DNA from: Sinorhizobium meliloti 4H41
Lineage (GTDB): Bacteria; Pseudomonadota; Alphaproteobacteria; Rhizobiales; Rhizobiaceae
Assembly (NCBI RefSeq): GCF_000375585.1
Contig: NZ_AQWP01000001.1
Coordinates: 496,001-560,000 of the forward strand
Direction of reading: 5' to 3'
Length of the DNA: 64,000 nucleotides
Under the pieces are notes generated by a model. It did not search any database. It saw only the letters and a list, made by a program, of their open reading frames with translations, and was not told the origin of the DNA. The position numbers and the translations under genes are program-made. Shown here one piece after another: positions 57,804 to 64,000 of this stretch (position 1 is the first letter of the stretch; every line of letters begins with the position of its first letter).

Positions 57804-58157
57804 CGACATCGCTTTCCGCCGTGCCGCCGGTCATCGGCATCGGTCGGAGAAAGGTTGGACCGCGCTATTGCCCTGGCGCGGTCCAACACCTTCGCACAAG
57901 TTTGACCGGATAGCCTTCCTTCGCAGTCATGTTGGAAATTGCCGGCCGGAAACCACTCCGGCTGCCGCTTGCATCGCGCTTCGCCTTCCGCGAACCGCTG
58001 CAGAATCAAGAATGCCGGTCCGTCGCTATTCGGGCGAACGGGCCTAAGGAGACGGTCAAGACGTGTCGGGCTCTATGGATTTCCGGGCCGCAAGCGAGCC
58101 TTTGCAGATGCGGCTGGCAATATCGGCCTTCGCCGAGGTGAGCCGGGAGGCGTGCCG
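57804..58157. other. Gap between the third flagellin and the FliH-like gene
   Basis: 354 bases. A hairpin lies at 57855-57886, and the remainder presumably contains the promoter of the FliH-like/motBCD operon. The frame of the FliH-like gene stays open upstream to 57939 but reads Arg-rich and has no ribosome site, so I treat it as non-coding. Confidence 0.5.
57855..57886 (+). terminator. Hairpin after the third flagellin gene
   Basis: TTGGACCGCGC and GCGCGGTCCAA form a perfect 11-bp stem around ten bases. There is no T-run, so termination efficiency is uncertain. Confidence 0.65.
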
Positions 58158-58805
58158 ATGAGCGCGTCGCTGTCCCGCTATCTCAAGGATTTCAGCCCGC
58201 CGAAGATCGAGCTGACGCGGGTAACGCCGAGATATTCTCCGGATCTCGACACCGACCTTTCGCAGAACCGTGCATGGGCGGAGCCGGTCATGCCCGAGAT
58301 CGATATCGACGCCGAGCGCAGCGAAGCCTTTGCGAAAGGACGTGCCGAGGCCAGTGCCGAACTCGCTCTCGAGCATCAGAAAGAGATCGCCGACCTCAAG
58401 GCGCGCCACGCAGAAGAGACCGACGCCCTGAAGCAGCGCCTCGAGGAACAGGCAGCCGCCAGGATCGCCGCCGGTTTCGGCGAAATGGCGGATCGGCTGG
58501 CGCTCGCGCTCGGCGACCAGGCGGCGCGCGTCCTCGCTCCGGTCATGGACGAGGCGCTCGCCAAGCGCGCGGTCGAGAACCTGGCCGGCATGGTCCGGCA
58601 CGGCCTCGCCGCCGGTGAAGGGATCGCGATCACGGTGCGGGGCCCGCTTGCGCTTTTCGAGGCGTTGAAGGCCCTGCTGCCCGAAGCGACCGCGTTCCGT
58701 CACGTCGAAAGCGATGATGTCGACCTGACCGTCGAAATGGGCGAGGCGATACTGGTGACGCGAATGGCCGCGTGGTCCGATACTGTTCGCAAGGTTCTGG
58801 CATGA
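58158..58805 (+). CDS. Candidate FliH-like export regulator
   Basis: This 215-residue protein has a Pro-containing start (YLKDFSPPKIELTRVTPRYSP), a charged coiled-coil (about 55-105, RSEAFAKGRAEASAELALEHQKEIADLKARHAEETDALKQRLEEQAAARIAAG), and a C-terminal domain (FGEMADRLALALGDQAARVLAPVMDEALAKRAVENLAGMVRHGLAAGEGIAITVRGPLALFEALKALLP). It closes with VDLTVEMGEAILVTRMAAWSDTVRKVLA. This is the domain order and length of FliH/YscL proteins that bind FliI, though the sequence is diverged. GGGAGG precedes the ATG. It overlaps motB by four bases. I infer FliH; usual annotation is hypothetical. Confidence 0.6.
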   Translation: MSASLSRYLKDFSPPKIELTRVTPRYSPDLDTDLSQNRAWAEPVMPEIDIDAERSEAFAKGRAEASAELALEHQKEIADLKARHAEETDALKQRLEEQAAARIAAGFGEMADRLALALGDQAARVLAPVMDEALAKRAVENLAGMVRHGLAAGEGIAITVRGPLALFEALKALLPEATAFRHVESDDVDLTVEMGEAILVTRMAAWSDTVRKVLA

Positions 58806-59980
58806 ACGACGAGAGCAACGGCAAGAACGAAATCATCATCGTCCGGCGTTCGGCAGAGAGCCACGACGGCCATCACGGCGGCGGGTGGAAGATCGCCTAT
58901 GCCGACTTCATGACCGCGATGATGGCCTTCTTCCTCGTCATGTGGCTGATCAACGCCGCGAACGAGGAGACCAAGGCGGCGATCGCCGCCTATTTCAATC
59001 CGGTGCAGTTGACCGATCAGAAGCCGGCGGAAAAGGGCCTCAAGGATCCTGCCAAGGATGCGCAGGGCGAACAGACGCAGCAGCGTTCCAAGGTCGACGG
59101 CGAACAGGCCAAGTCGGGCGGTTCGGCGAAGACCGGGGATCAGCTGACGGCGACCTCGGGCGAAGAGACCAAATATTCGGATGCCGATTTCTTCGAAAAT
59201 CCTTACTCGGTCCTGTCCGAGATCGCCCGCGAAGTGGGCCACGAGGCGAATATCAGCGTCAAGGGCGACGGCGGGGCGGCCCAGTCCGGGCCGTCAACCG
59301 GCGCCGCCGGGGGCGAAGCCTATCGCGATCCCTTCGACCCGGACTTCTGGACCAAGCAGGTGGAAGTGAAGGACGCCGGCAACACGGCCGAAAGCGACAT
59401 GGCGTCAGCGGCACTCAGCACCCGCGAAGCCGCCTCCGGGCCGAAAGCGCCGGACAGCGCGGAGGGTGCAAAGGCCGCGGATGCACCCGAGAACCAAGCC
59501 CCGGCTGAAAATCCGCAGAAGGAAGCCGAAGCCCTGAAGGCCGAAATCGAAAAGGAACTCGGGGGCGATGCCGGGCGGCTTCTCGAAAGCCTCGCCGTAA
59601 CCCCGGCCGAGGGCGGCCTGCTGGTGACGATCAGCGAGCAGACGGATACGCCGATGTTCGCGGTCGGGTCCGCCGTGCCGCAAAAGGAACTGGTGCTCGC
59701 GATGGAAAAGATCGGCAGGCTGCTTGCCGAGCGCCCGGGCGCTGTGGCCGTTCGCGGCCATACCGACGGGCGGCCGTTCAAGGATGGCACCTACGACAAT
59801 TGGCGCCTTTCGGCGGCACGTGCCCAGAGCGCCTATTACATGCTGGTGCGCGGCGGCCTGAAGGAGGAGCGCGTGAAGCAGATCAGCGGCTTTGCCGACC
59901 GCCGGCTCCAGGTGCCGAACGATCCCTATGCGCCTGCGAACCGGCGGATCGAAATCCTGCTGCAGTCGGGCCAGGGCTGA
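58802..59980 (+). CDS. motB: Flagellar stator protein MotB
   Basis: The 392-residue protein has one membrane helix near the N-terminus with the proton-binding Asp (KIAYADFMTAMMAFFLVMWLINAA). A long Ala/Glu/Lys-rich periplasmic linker follows (about 60-255), and the C-terminal OmpA-like peptidoglycan-binding domain has VAVRGHTDGRPFKDGTYDNWRLSAARAQSAYYMLV. It partners MotA, encoded 15 kb upstream on the other strand. The linker is longer than in enteric MotB, as in other rhizobia, and may be the contact for MotC. Confidence 0.95.
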   Translation: MNDESNGKNEIIIVRRSAESHDGHHGGGWKIAYADFMTAMMAFFLVMWLINAANEETKAAIAAYFNPVQLTDQKPAEKGLKDPAKDAQGEQTQQRSKVDGEQAKSGGSAKTGDQLTATSGEETKYSDADFFENPYSVLSEIAREVGHEANISVKGDGGAAQSGPSTGAAGGEAYRDPFDPDFWTKQVEVKDAGNTAESDMASAALSTREAASGPKAPDSAEGAKAADAPENQAPAENPQKEAEALKAEIEKELGGDAGRLLESLAVTPAEGGLLVTISEQTDTPMFAVGSAVPQKELVLAMEKIGRLLAERPGAVAVRGHTDGRPFKDGTYDNWRLSAARAQSAYYMLVRGGLKEERVKQISGFADRRLQVPNDPYAPANRRIEILLQSGQG

Positions 59981-59983
59981 GAA

Positions 59984-61303
59984 ATGCTGAAGCGGCTCTG
60001 CACCATTCTTGCGGCATCGGCCCTTGCCGCTCCCCTCGCGCTTGGCCCTGCCCGCGCGAGCGGGAAGGAGGAGCTCACGCCTTACAAGATGATAAGGTCG
60101 CTGCAATATGTGCAGGATTCGGTGGTGCTCGGCGACCATTCGGCGATCGAGATGCAACGCTTCATGCTCGGCGCGATCGACGAGCGGCTGAGGGCCGCCG
60201 ATCCTTCGGCGTTTCGCGATCCGCGCAATGTCGACGCGGCTCTCGTCTATGTCATGAGCGGCGGCAATCCGGCGACGCTCGACCTTCTGGCCGACCGCGA
60301 CATCGAGGGCAATTTCGACTCGCGGGTGACCGAGGCGCTCAGGCACTATCTGAACGGCAAGGGCCCTCTGATCGTCGAGAATCTCACCAAGGCCGCCCCG
60401 GAATACAAGAATTCACGCATCGGTCCGTATCTGTTCCTGATCCTTGGCAACGCCATGTCGCAGCAGGATCCGGTCGAGGCGATGAAACATTACGATTGGG
60501 CGCGCCTGACGGCACCGGGCACCATCATCGAGGAGGCTGCCCTTCGCCGTTCGGTCTCGCTGGCGGCGCGGGCCGGCCTTCCGGAGAAGGGCTTTCGCTA
60601 TGCGCTGAACTACGCGCGGCGCTACCTGACCTCACCCTATGCGAGCCAGTTTGCCGATGTCTTCGTCGAGCTGGCGGTCGCCCATTTCGACGAGGCGGCC
60701 GATGGGCGCGTCTCGGAGATACTCTCCTTCATGGACAGCGCGCGCCAGCGCGAGGTCTATCTGCGGGTGGCGCGCCGCGCCGCGATTGCCGGCAACCAGG
60801 CCCTGGCGCGGCTGGCCTCCAGGCGCGCCGAGGAACTGGCAGGGGATGACAGTTCCCGATCGCAGGTGCTTGCGAGTTTCTACGAGGGGCTGGCTGCCGT
60901 GCCTTCCGCCGATGTCTTTTCGGCCGCCGAAGCCCTCGAAGCGATCCCCGACGAAAAGCTGTCCCCGCGCGACCGCGCCCTGCGCGAGGCGGCCAAGGCC
61001 GTTGCCGATGCGGTGGTCCGGCCACCATTGGGAGAAAGCCCGGCGCAAGCACCCGGGCCTATAGCGGAAAGACCGGCCGGGGAGCAAAGCGAGCTGGTTG
61101 CGGAGGAAAGCGGAAGCGGCATGAGTCCCTTCGGGCAGCCTTTCGAGGGGTCGTCCGACAGGCCAACCGAGACGCCGTCCGAGGCCGGGACGGCCGAAGC
61201 CGATATCGCCGCTCCAGGCGATCCGGTGCTCGAAGGCTTTCTAGCCAGCGGTCGTTCGAAGATCGACGAGATCGATGCGCTGCTGAAGGGGGAAGGACAA
61301 TGA
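59984..61303 (+). CDS. motC: Periplasmic motor protein MotC
   Basis: The 439-residue protein has a signal peptide (LCTILAASALAAPLALGPARA) and a helical, repeat-like periplasmic body (YVQDSVVLGDHSAIEMQRFMLGAIDERL, RKVDAALVYVMSGGNPATLDLLADRDIEGNF region, YASQFADVFVELAVAHFDEAADGRVSEILSFMD). The C-terminus is Pro/Glu-rich. In S. meliloti MotC binds the MotB periplasmic part and is required for rotation; MotE is its chaperone. It starts three bases after motB and overlaps fliK. Confidence 0.93.
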   Translation: MLKRLCTILAASALAAPLALGPARASGKEELTPYKMIRSLQYVQDSVVLGDHSAIEMQRFMLGAIDERLRAADPSAFRDPRNVDAALVYVMSGGNPATLDLLADRDIEGNFDSRVTEALRHYLNGKGPLIVENLTKAAPEYKNSRIGPYLFLILGNAMSQQDPVEAMKHYDWARLTAPGTIIEEAALRRSVSLAARAGLPEKGFRYALNYARRYLTSPYASQFADVFVELAVAHFDEAADGRVSEILSFMDSARQREVYLRVARRAAIAGNQALARLASRRAEELAGDDSSRSQVLASFYEGLAAVPSADVFSAAEALEAIPDEKLSPRDRALREAAKAVADAVVRPPLGESPAQAPGPIAERPAGEQSELVAEESGSGMSPFGQPFEGSSDRPTETPSEAGTAEADIAAPGDPVLEGFLASGRSKIDEIDALLKGEGQ

Positions 61304-62751
61304 GGCCTCTTGACGAGAGTTTGCGGGCGCCCGCCGCCAACAGGCCGGCACAGTCGCTGAGTGTTCGGGGTCAGCCAGAGGCCGAACCGGGGGCCTTTGG
61401 CGAGGCGATCGCCGATGCAGGCCGCCGCAGGACGCAGGGGCAAGGCGGCCAGGCATCTGCCGATGATGCGCGACGGGACCCCGTCGCGAACGGCGGCAAC
61501 GCCTCGGCTGTGACGAAGGTCGACGGCTTTGGCGCGGATGATCCGGCATTCGTGGCGGATGCTGCGGCGCCCGACGCTGGGCCCGCCTCCGAGCGCGCGA
61601 TCATGACACCGGGCCAGGCGACGAAATCATCGCAGCACGGCCACCCTGCCGGCACGCCGCATCTGTCGCGGGAACGTGAAGGTGGCCAAGAGGAAATCGA
61701 CCAGCCGGCGGAGCGGGCGGTGATCCGCTCGCGTGGATCGGTGCAGACCTCGCGCGAGACCGTTGACGAAGCGTCGGTCGTAATGGCGAGGGAAGGCGGG
61801 GAGAACGGCGACCCTGCCAGCGGAACCGTCTCCGATCTCCTGTCGATGCTCGCCGGCGCCGCACCGGCGGCGGCCGCGGCTTCGCATCCGGAAGGCAGGC
61901 CAAAGCCCGCCTCGGCGGTTCGCGAAGGCTCCGACGGTCTGGCAAAGACTGTGGGCGGCATATCGCCGGAAGCGGCGGACGGCGAGCATCCGCAGATCGG
62001 GGAGATGAACGGCGACAGCGAGCCGGATCGGCTTTTCCGCTTCGCCCGTGCCGACGGCAAGGGGCAGGCCGTTTCGATGAGCATTTCGCGGGATGGCGAG
62101 CGGGCAGCCGTGGAGAACAGCCGATCGTCGGTCAAATCCGGAGTGGAGACCGTGACCGTTCTGGAGGCGCGCCGCTATCTCGGCCTTGCGCTCAACGAGA
62201 ACGCTGCGTCGGTGACGAGCGCGATCGCGGGCGATAGCGGATGGGCCGAGGCATTGCAATCGAGCGCCGCGACGACGAAGCCCGAAGCCTGGAGCCAGGC
62301 CGGCAAGACGCTCAATACGCTGAAGATCCAGATGCACCCGGTCGACCTCGGCATGGTGACGGCGACGCTGAGACTGAAGGACGACGAGCTGCAGGTCGAT
62401 CTGAAGGTCGAAACCGGTGAGGCCTTCCGCCAGCTCAGCGACGACCAGAGCGAATTGGTGAAGGCCCTGCGGGCGCAAGGATTTGCGGTCGACCAGGTGA
62501 ACATCGTCTTCAACGGCGGCGGAGATTCCGCAAATGGCGGCGGTGGCCAGTCCCAGTCTCAGTCTCAGTCTCAGTCTCAGGCTCAGTCACAGCTCGGCTA
62601 CGAGGGCCGTGAGCGGGCAGGTGATGATGGCCAGGGGCGTCAGCCGCGGGATGGCGGCCGGGCGGCGGCGGAAAGGTGGGCGGGCAATGATGCTACGGAC
62701 GATATGGTTGACGGTGCCGAGCGTTCTCGCTCTGGCCACGTCTACATGTAG
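61300..62751 (+). CDS. fliK: Flagellar hook-length control protein FliK (old name MotD)
   Basis: The 483-residue protein has a long, low-complexity front (1 to about 310; Ala, Gly, Ser, Asp) and the FliK C-terminal domain around KTLNTLKIQMHPVDLGMVTATLRLKDDELQVDLKVETGEAFRQLSDDQSELVKALRAQGFAVDQVNIVF. It is a ruler that measures hook length and switches FlhB specificity. In S. meliloti the gene was first called motD and later recognised as fliK. A Gln-Ser repeat (QSQSQSQSQSQAQSQ) encoded by CAGTCT hexamers lies just after the domain. The stop overlaps the transglycosylase gene. Confidence 0.9.
   Translation: MRPLDESLRAPAANRPAQSLSVRGQPEAEPGAFGEAIADAGRRRTQGQGGQASADDARRDPVANGGNASAVTKVDGFGADDPAFVADAAAPDAGPASERAIMTPGQATKSSQHGHPAGTPHLSREREGGQEEIDQPAERAVIRSRGSVQTSRETVDEASVVMAREGGENGDPASGTVSDLLSMLAGAAPAAAAASHPEGRPKPASAVREGSDGLAKTVGGISPEAADGEHPQIGEMNGDSEPDRLFRFARADGKGQAVSMSISRDGERAAVENSRSSVKSGVETVTVLEARRYLGLALNENAASVTSAIAGDSGWAEALQSSAATTKPEAWSQAGKTLNTLKIQMHPVDLGMVTATLRLKDDELQVDLKVETGEAFRQLSDDQSELVKALRAQGFAVDQVNIVFNGGGDSANGGGGQSQSQSQSQSQAQSQLGYEGRERAGDDGQGRQPRDGGRAAAERWAGNDATDDMVDGAERSRSGHVYM
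62548..62595 (+). repeat. CAGTCT hexanucleotide repeat within fliK
   Basis: Eight CAG-NNN units, four of them exact CAGTCT in a row (62554-62577), flanked by CAGTCC, CAGGCT, CAGTCA and CAGCTC. They encode alternating Gln-Ser. The unit is a multiple of three, so changes alter length without a frameshift. Confidence 0.85.
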
Positions 62752-63253
62752 CGCCCTTGCGAGCGCAGGCGTCTGCGAACGCGAGATCGCGTCCGCGGCC
62801 TCCAAATACGGCGTGCCGACCGGGATATTATATTCCGTCGGATTGACCGAGACGGGCCGCAAAGGGTCCCTACAGCCCTATGCGATGAACATCGAAGGCA
62901 AGGCCTATTTCGGGGCAAGCGTCCAGGATGTTCTCACACGTTTCGGCGCGGCGCGTGCCGAGGGCGCCAAGCTCATCGATCTCGGCTGCATGCAGATCAA
63001 CTACCACTTTCACGGCGAGCATTTCAGCTCTCCCGAGGAGATGCTCGATCCGCGCAGGAATGTCGAATATGCCGCCCGCTTCCTGTCCAATCTGCGCGCC
63101 CGGCACGAGAGTTGGACGATGGCGGTCGCTCGCTATCACGCCGGTCCCAACAACGACCCGGCGCAGAAAAAATACGTCTGCCGCGTCATCGCAAACCTGG
63201 TCGCGACCGGCTATGGCAAGTGGACCCCGAACGCGCAGCAGTTTTGCCGATAG
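62687..63253 (+). CDS. Exported lytic transglycosylase-like protein
   Basis: The 188-residue protein has a signal peptide (SVLALATSTCSALA) and an SLT-type muramidase fold: IASAASKYGVPTGILYSVGLTETGR with the catalytic Glu, LIDLGCMQINYHFHGEHF and MAVARYHAGPNNDPAQKKYVCRVI. Such enzymes open peptidoglycan to let the rod pass. It is next to fliK, overlapping its 3' end by 65 bases in another frame. Two ATG codons occur; AAGGTGGG is ahead of the first. It precedes rem. Confidence 0.85.
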   Translation: MMLRTIWLTVPSVLALATSTCSALASAGVCEREIASAASKYGVPTGILYSVGLTETGRKGSLQPYAMNIEGKAYFGASVQDVLTRFGAARAEGAKLIDLGCMQINYHFHGEHFSSPEEMLDPRRNVEYAARFLSNLRARHESWTMAVARYHAGPNNDPAQKKYVCRVIANLVATGYGKWTPNAQQFCR

Positions 63254-63524
63254 CCGACTTACGGTTGCATTGCCGCAACCGCCGCCTCATTGTGGCGACA
63301 ATGCGGACAGATTGTGATCGCAAGCGATTTCAGCATATCGCGTTAACTTTTCAACATCATGTTAGTGGTAGGGTTAACGATCACCTACTAGATATAGGCC
63401 AAATCGGCACGGAATTCTTAATCAACTATTAAAATCCCCCATTAACTTCCTCTAGTTGTTCGCGACTCCCGGGATTCGTACCTCTGTCTCAATGTGGCAT
63501 CCATACTGATTCGGAGGCGGGCGA
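63254..63524. other. Regulatory gap upstream of rem
   Basis: 271 bases, richer in AT than the genes, with TTAAC/GTTAAC motifs (63343-63347, 63374-63379, 63442-63446). In S. meliloti VisNR activates rem, so a VisNR site is expected here; no consensus was available to me to place it. Confidence 0.45.
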
Positions 63525-64000
63525 ATGATCGTGGTGGTTGATGATAGAGCTCTTGTGAAGGACGGCTACGCGTCCCTGTTCGGCCGCGAGGGCATTCCCT
63601 CGACGGGCTTCGATCCGAGGGAGTTCGGCGAGTGGGTAAGCTCCGCCGCCGATTCCGATATCGACGCCGTCGAAGCCTTCCTGATCGGGCAGGGGGAGAG
63701 CACATTGACCCTGCCGCGCGTGATCCGGGATCGCTCCCGTGCGCCGGTCATCGCCATGAGCGACACGCCGTCGCTGGAAAACACGCTTGCGCTCTTCGAC
63801 TGCGGCGTCGACGACGTGGTCCGCAAGCCGGTGCATCCGAGGGAAATCCTCGCACGCGTCGCAGCGATCCGCCGGCGTTTGACGGCCATCGCCAACTTCA
63901 CGGATATCGGCCCCATCCGCGTTTTCGCCGACGGGCGCGATCCGGAGATCAATGGCGAAGTCTTCGCGCTTCCCCGTCGCGAACGGCGCATTCTCGAATA
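63525..64000 (+). CDS. rem: Motility regulator Rem (3' end outside window)
   Basis: The visible 158 residues form an OmpR-type response regulator lacking its C-terminal DNA-binding part. The receiver domain starts [40 protein letters not shown] marks the end of the receiver, with conserved Lys. The usual phosphorylation context (D-x-x-M/L-P) is absent where it should be ([12 protein letters not shown]). Rem relays VisNR signals to the class II flagellar genes and drives exponential-phase motility. GGAGG precedes the ATG. The winged-helix end lies beyond the window. Confidence 0.93.
   Translation, partial: MIVVVDDRALVKDGYASLFGREGIPSTGFDPREFGEWVSSAADSDIDAVEAFLIGQGESTLTLPRVIRDRSRAPVIAMSDTPSLENTLALFDCGVDDVVRKPVHPREILARVAAIRRRLTAIANFTDIGPIRVFADGRDPEINGEVFALPRRERRILE

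Noticed and set aside
57939-58157. N-terminal extension of the FliH-like gene
   Set aside because: Arg-rich, no ribosome site; GGGAGG precedes the internal ATG at 58158.

Overview
The window is GC-rich, densely coding alphaproteobacterial DNA. It looks like a Sinorhizobium/Ensifer chromosome. The evidence is the rhizobial murA-DUF2948-hisD-UPF0262-infA-maf-yacG block, the rhaDI/rhaRSTPQUK rhamnose locus, and above all the flagellar genes visN, visR, rem, motC, motE, cheS, cheT and icpA, in the order I remember from S. meliloti. Species cannot be fixed by reading alone; gene symbols rest on motifs, length and remembered synteny.

Layout. (1) 1-1014: tail of a copper module (multicopper oxidase C-terminus, a truncated cupredoxin remnant, a CusF-like periplasmic copper protein). 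(2) 1072-7643: housekeeping block bounded by tRNA-Thr(GGT) and tRNA-Phe(GAA), holding murA, hisD, infA, a LMW phosphatase-like gene, maf and yacG. (3) 7644-12111: accessory DNA. Directly after tRNA-Phe come an IS remnant and a BrnT/BrnA toxin-antitoxin pair, ending at an 18-nt copy of the tRNA-Phe anticodon region. Next is a small cluster: a kinase with a PqqD-like front and an HprK-like back, an overlapping nucleotidyltransferase, a glycine-rich peptide with a Tat-like leader, and a 31-residue membrane peptide. This is the best candidate for an undescribed system here. (4) 12135-13725: minus-strand small genes (DUF930, YbaK deacylase, GlsB/YeaQ membrane protein). (5) 13880-24836: complete L-rhamnose catabolism, with rhaD-rhaI on minus, rhaR-S-T-P-Q-U-K on plus, and a 19-bp inverted repeat between them as likely RhaR operator.

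(6) 25541-64000: motility and chemotaxis. The plus-strand che operon (icpA-cheS-cheY1-cheA-cheW-cheR-cheB-cheY2-cheD-cheT) is followed by fliF and the master regulators visN and visR. A minus-strand operon (motA-fliM-fliN-fliG-flhB-unknown) faces a long plus-strand series: DUF1217 gene, flgF, fliI, unknown, flgB, flgC, fliE, flgG, flgA, flgI, motE, flgH, fliL, fliP. Then come three flagellin genes, a FliH-like gene, motB, motC, fliK, a lytic transglycosylase, and the start of rem, cut by the window end.

How it works together. VisN/VisR and Rem form the regulatory cascade. The fli/flg genes build the basal body and export gate, MotA/B with MotC/E power rotation, and the flagellins form the filament. 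The Che proteins control rotary speed through two CheY proteins, fed here by a soluble globin-type receptor (IcpA). The leaders of icpA and all three flagellin genes share a palindromic element (GGCATGATGCC plus GC-rich downstream pairing) that I saw at no other promoter in this window.
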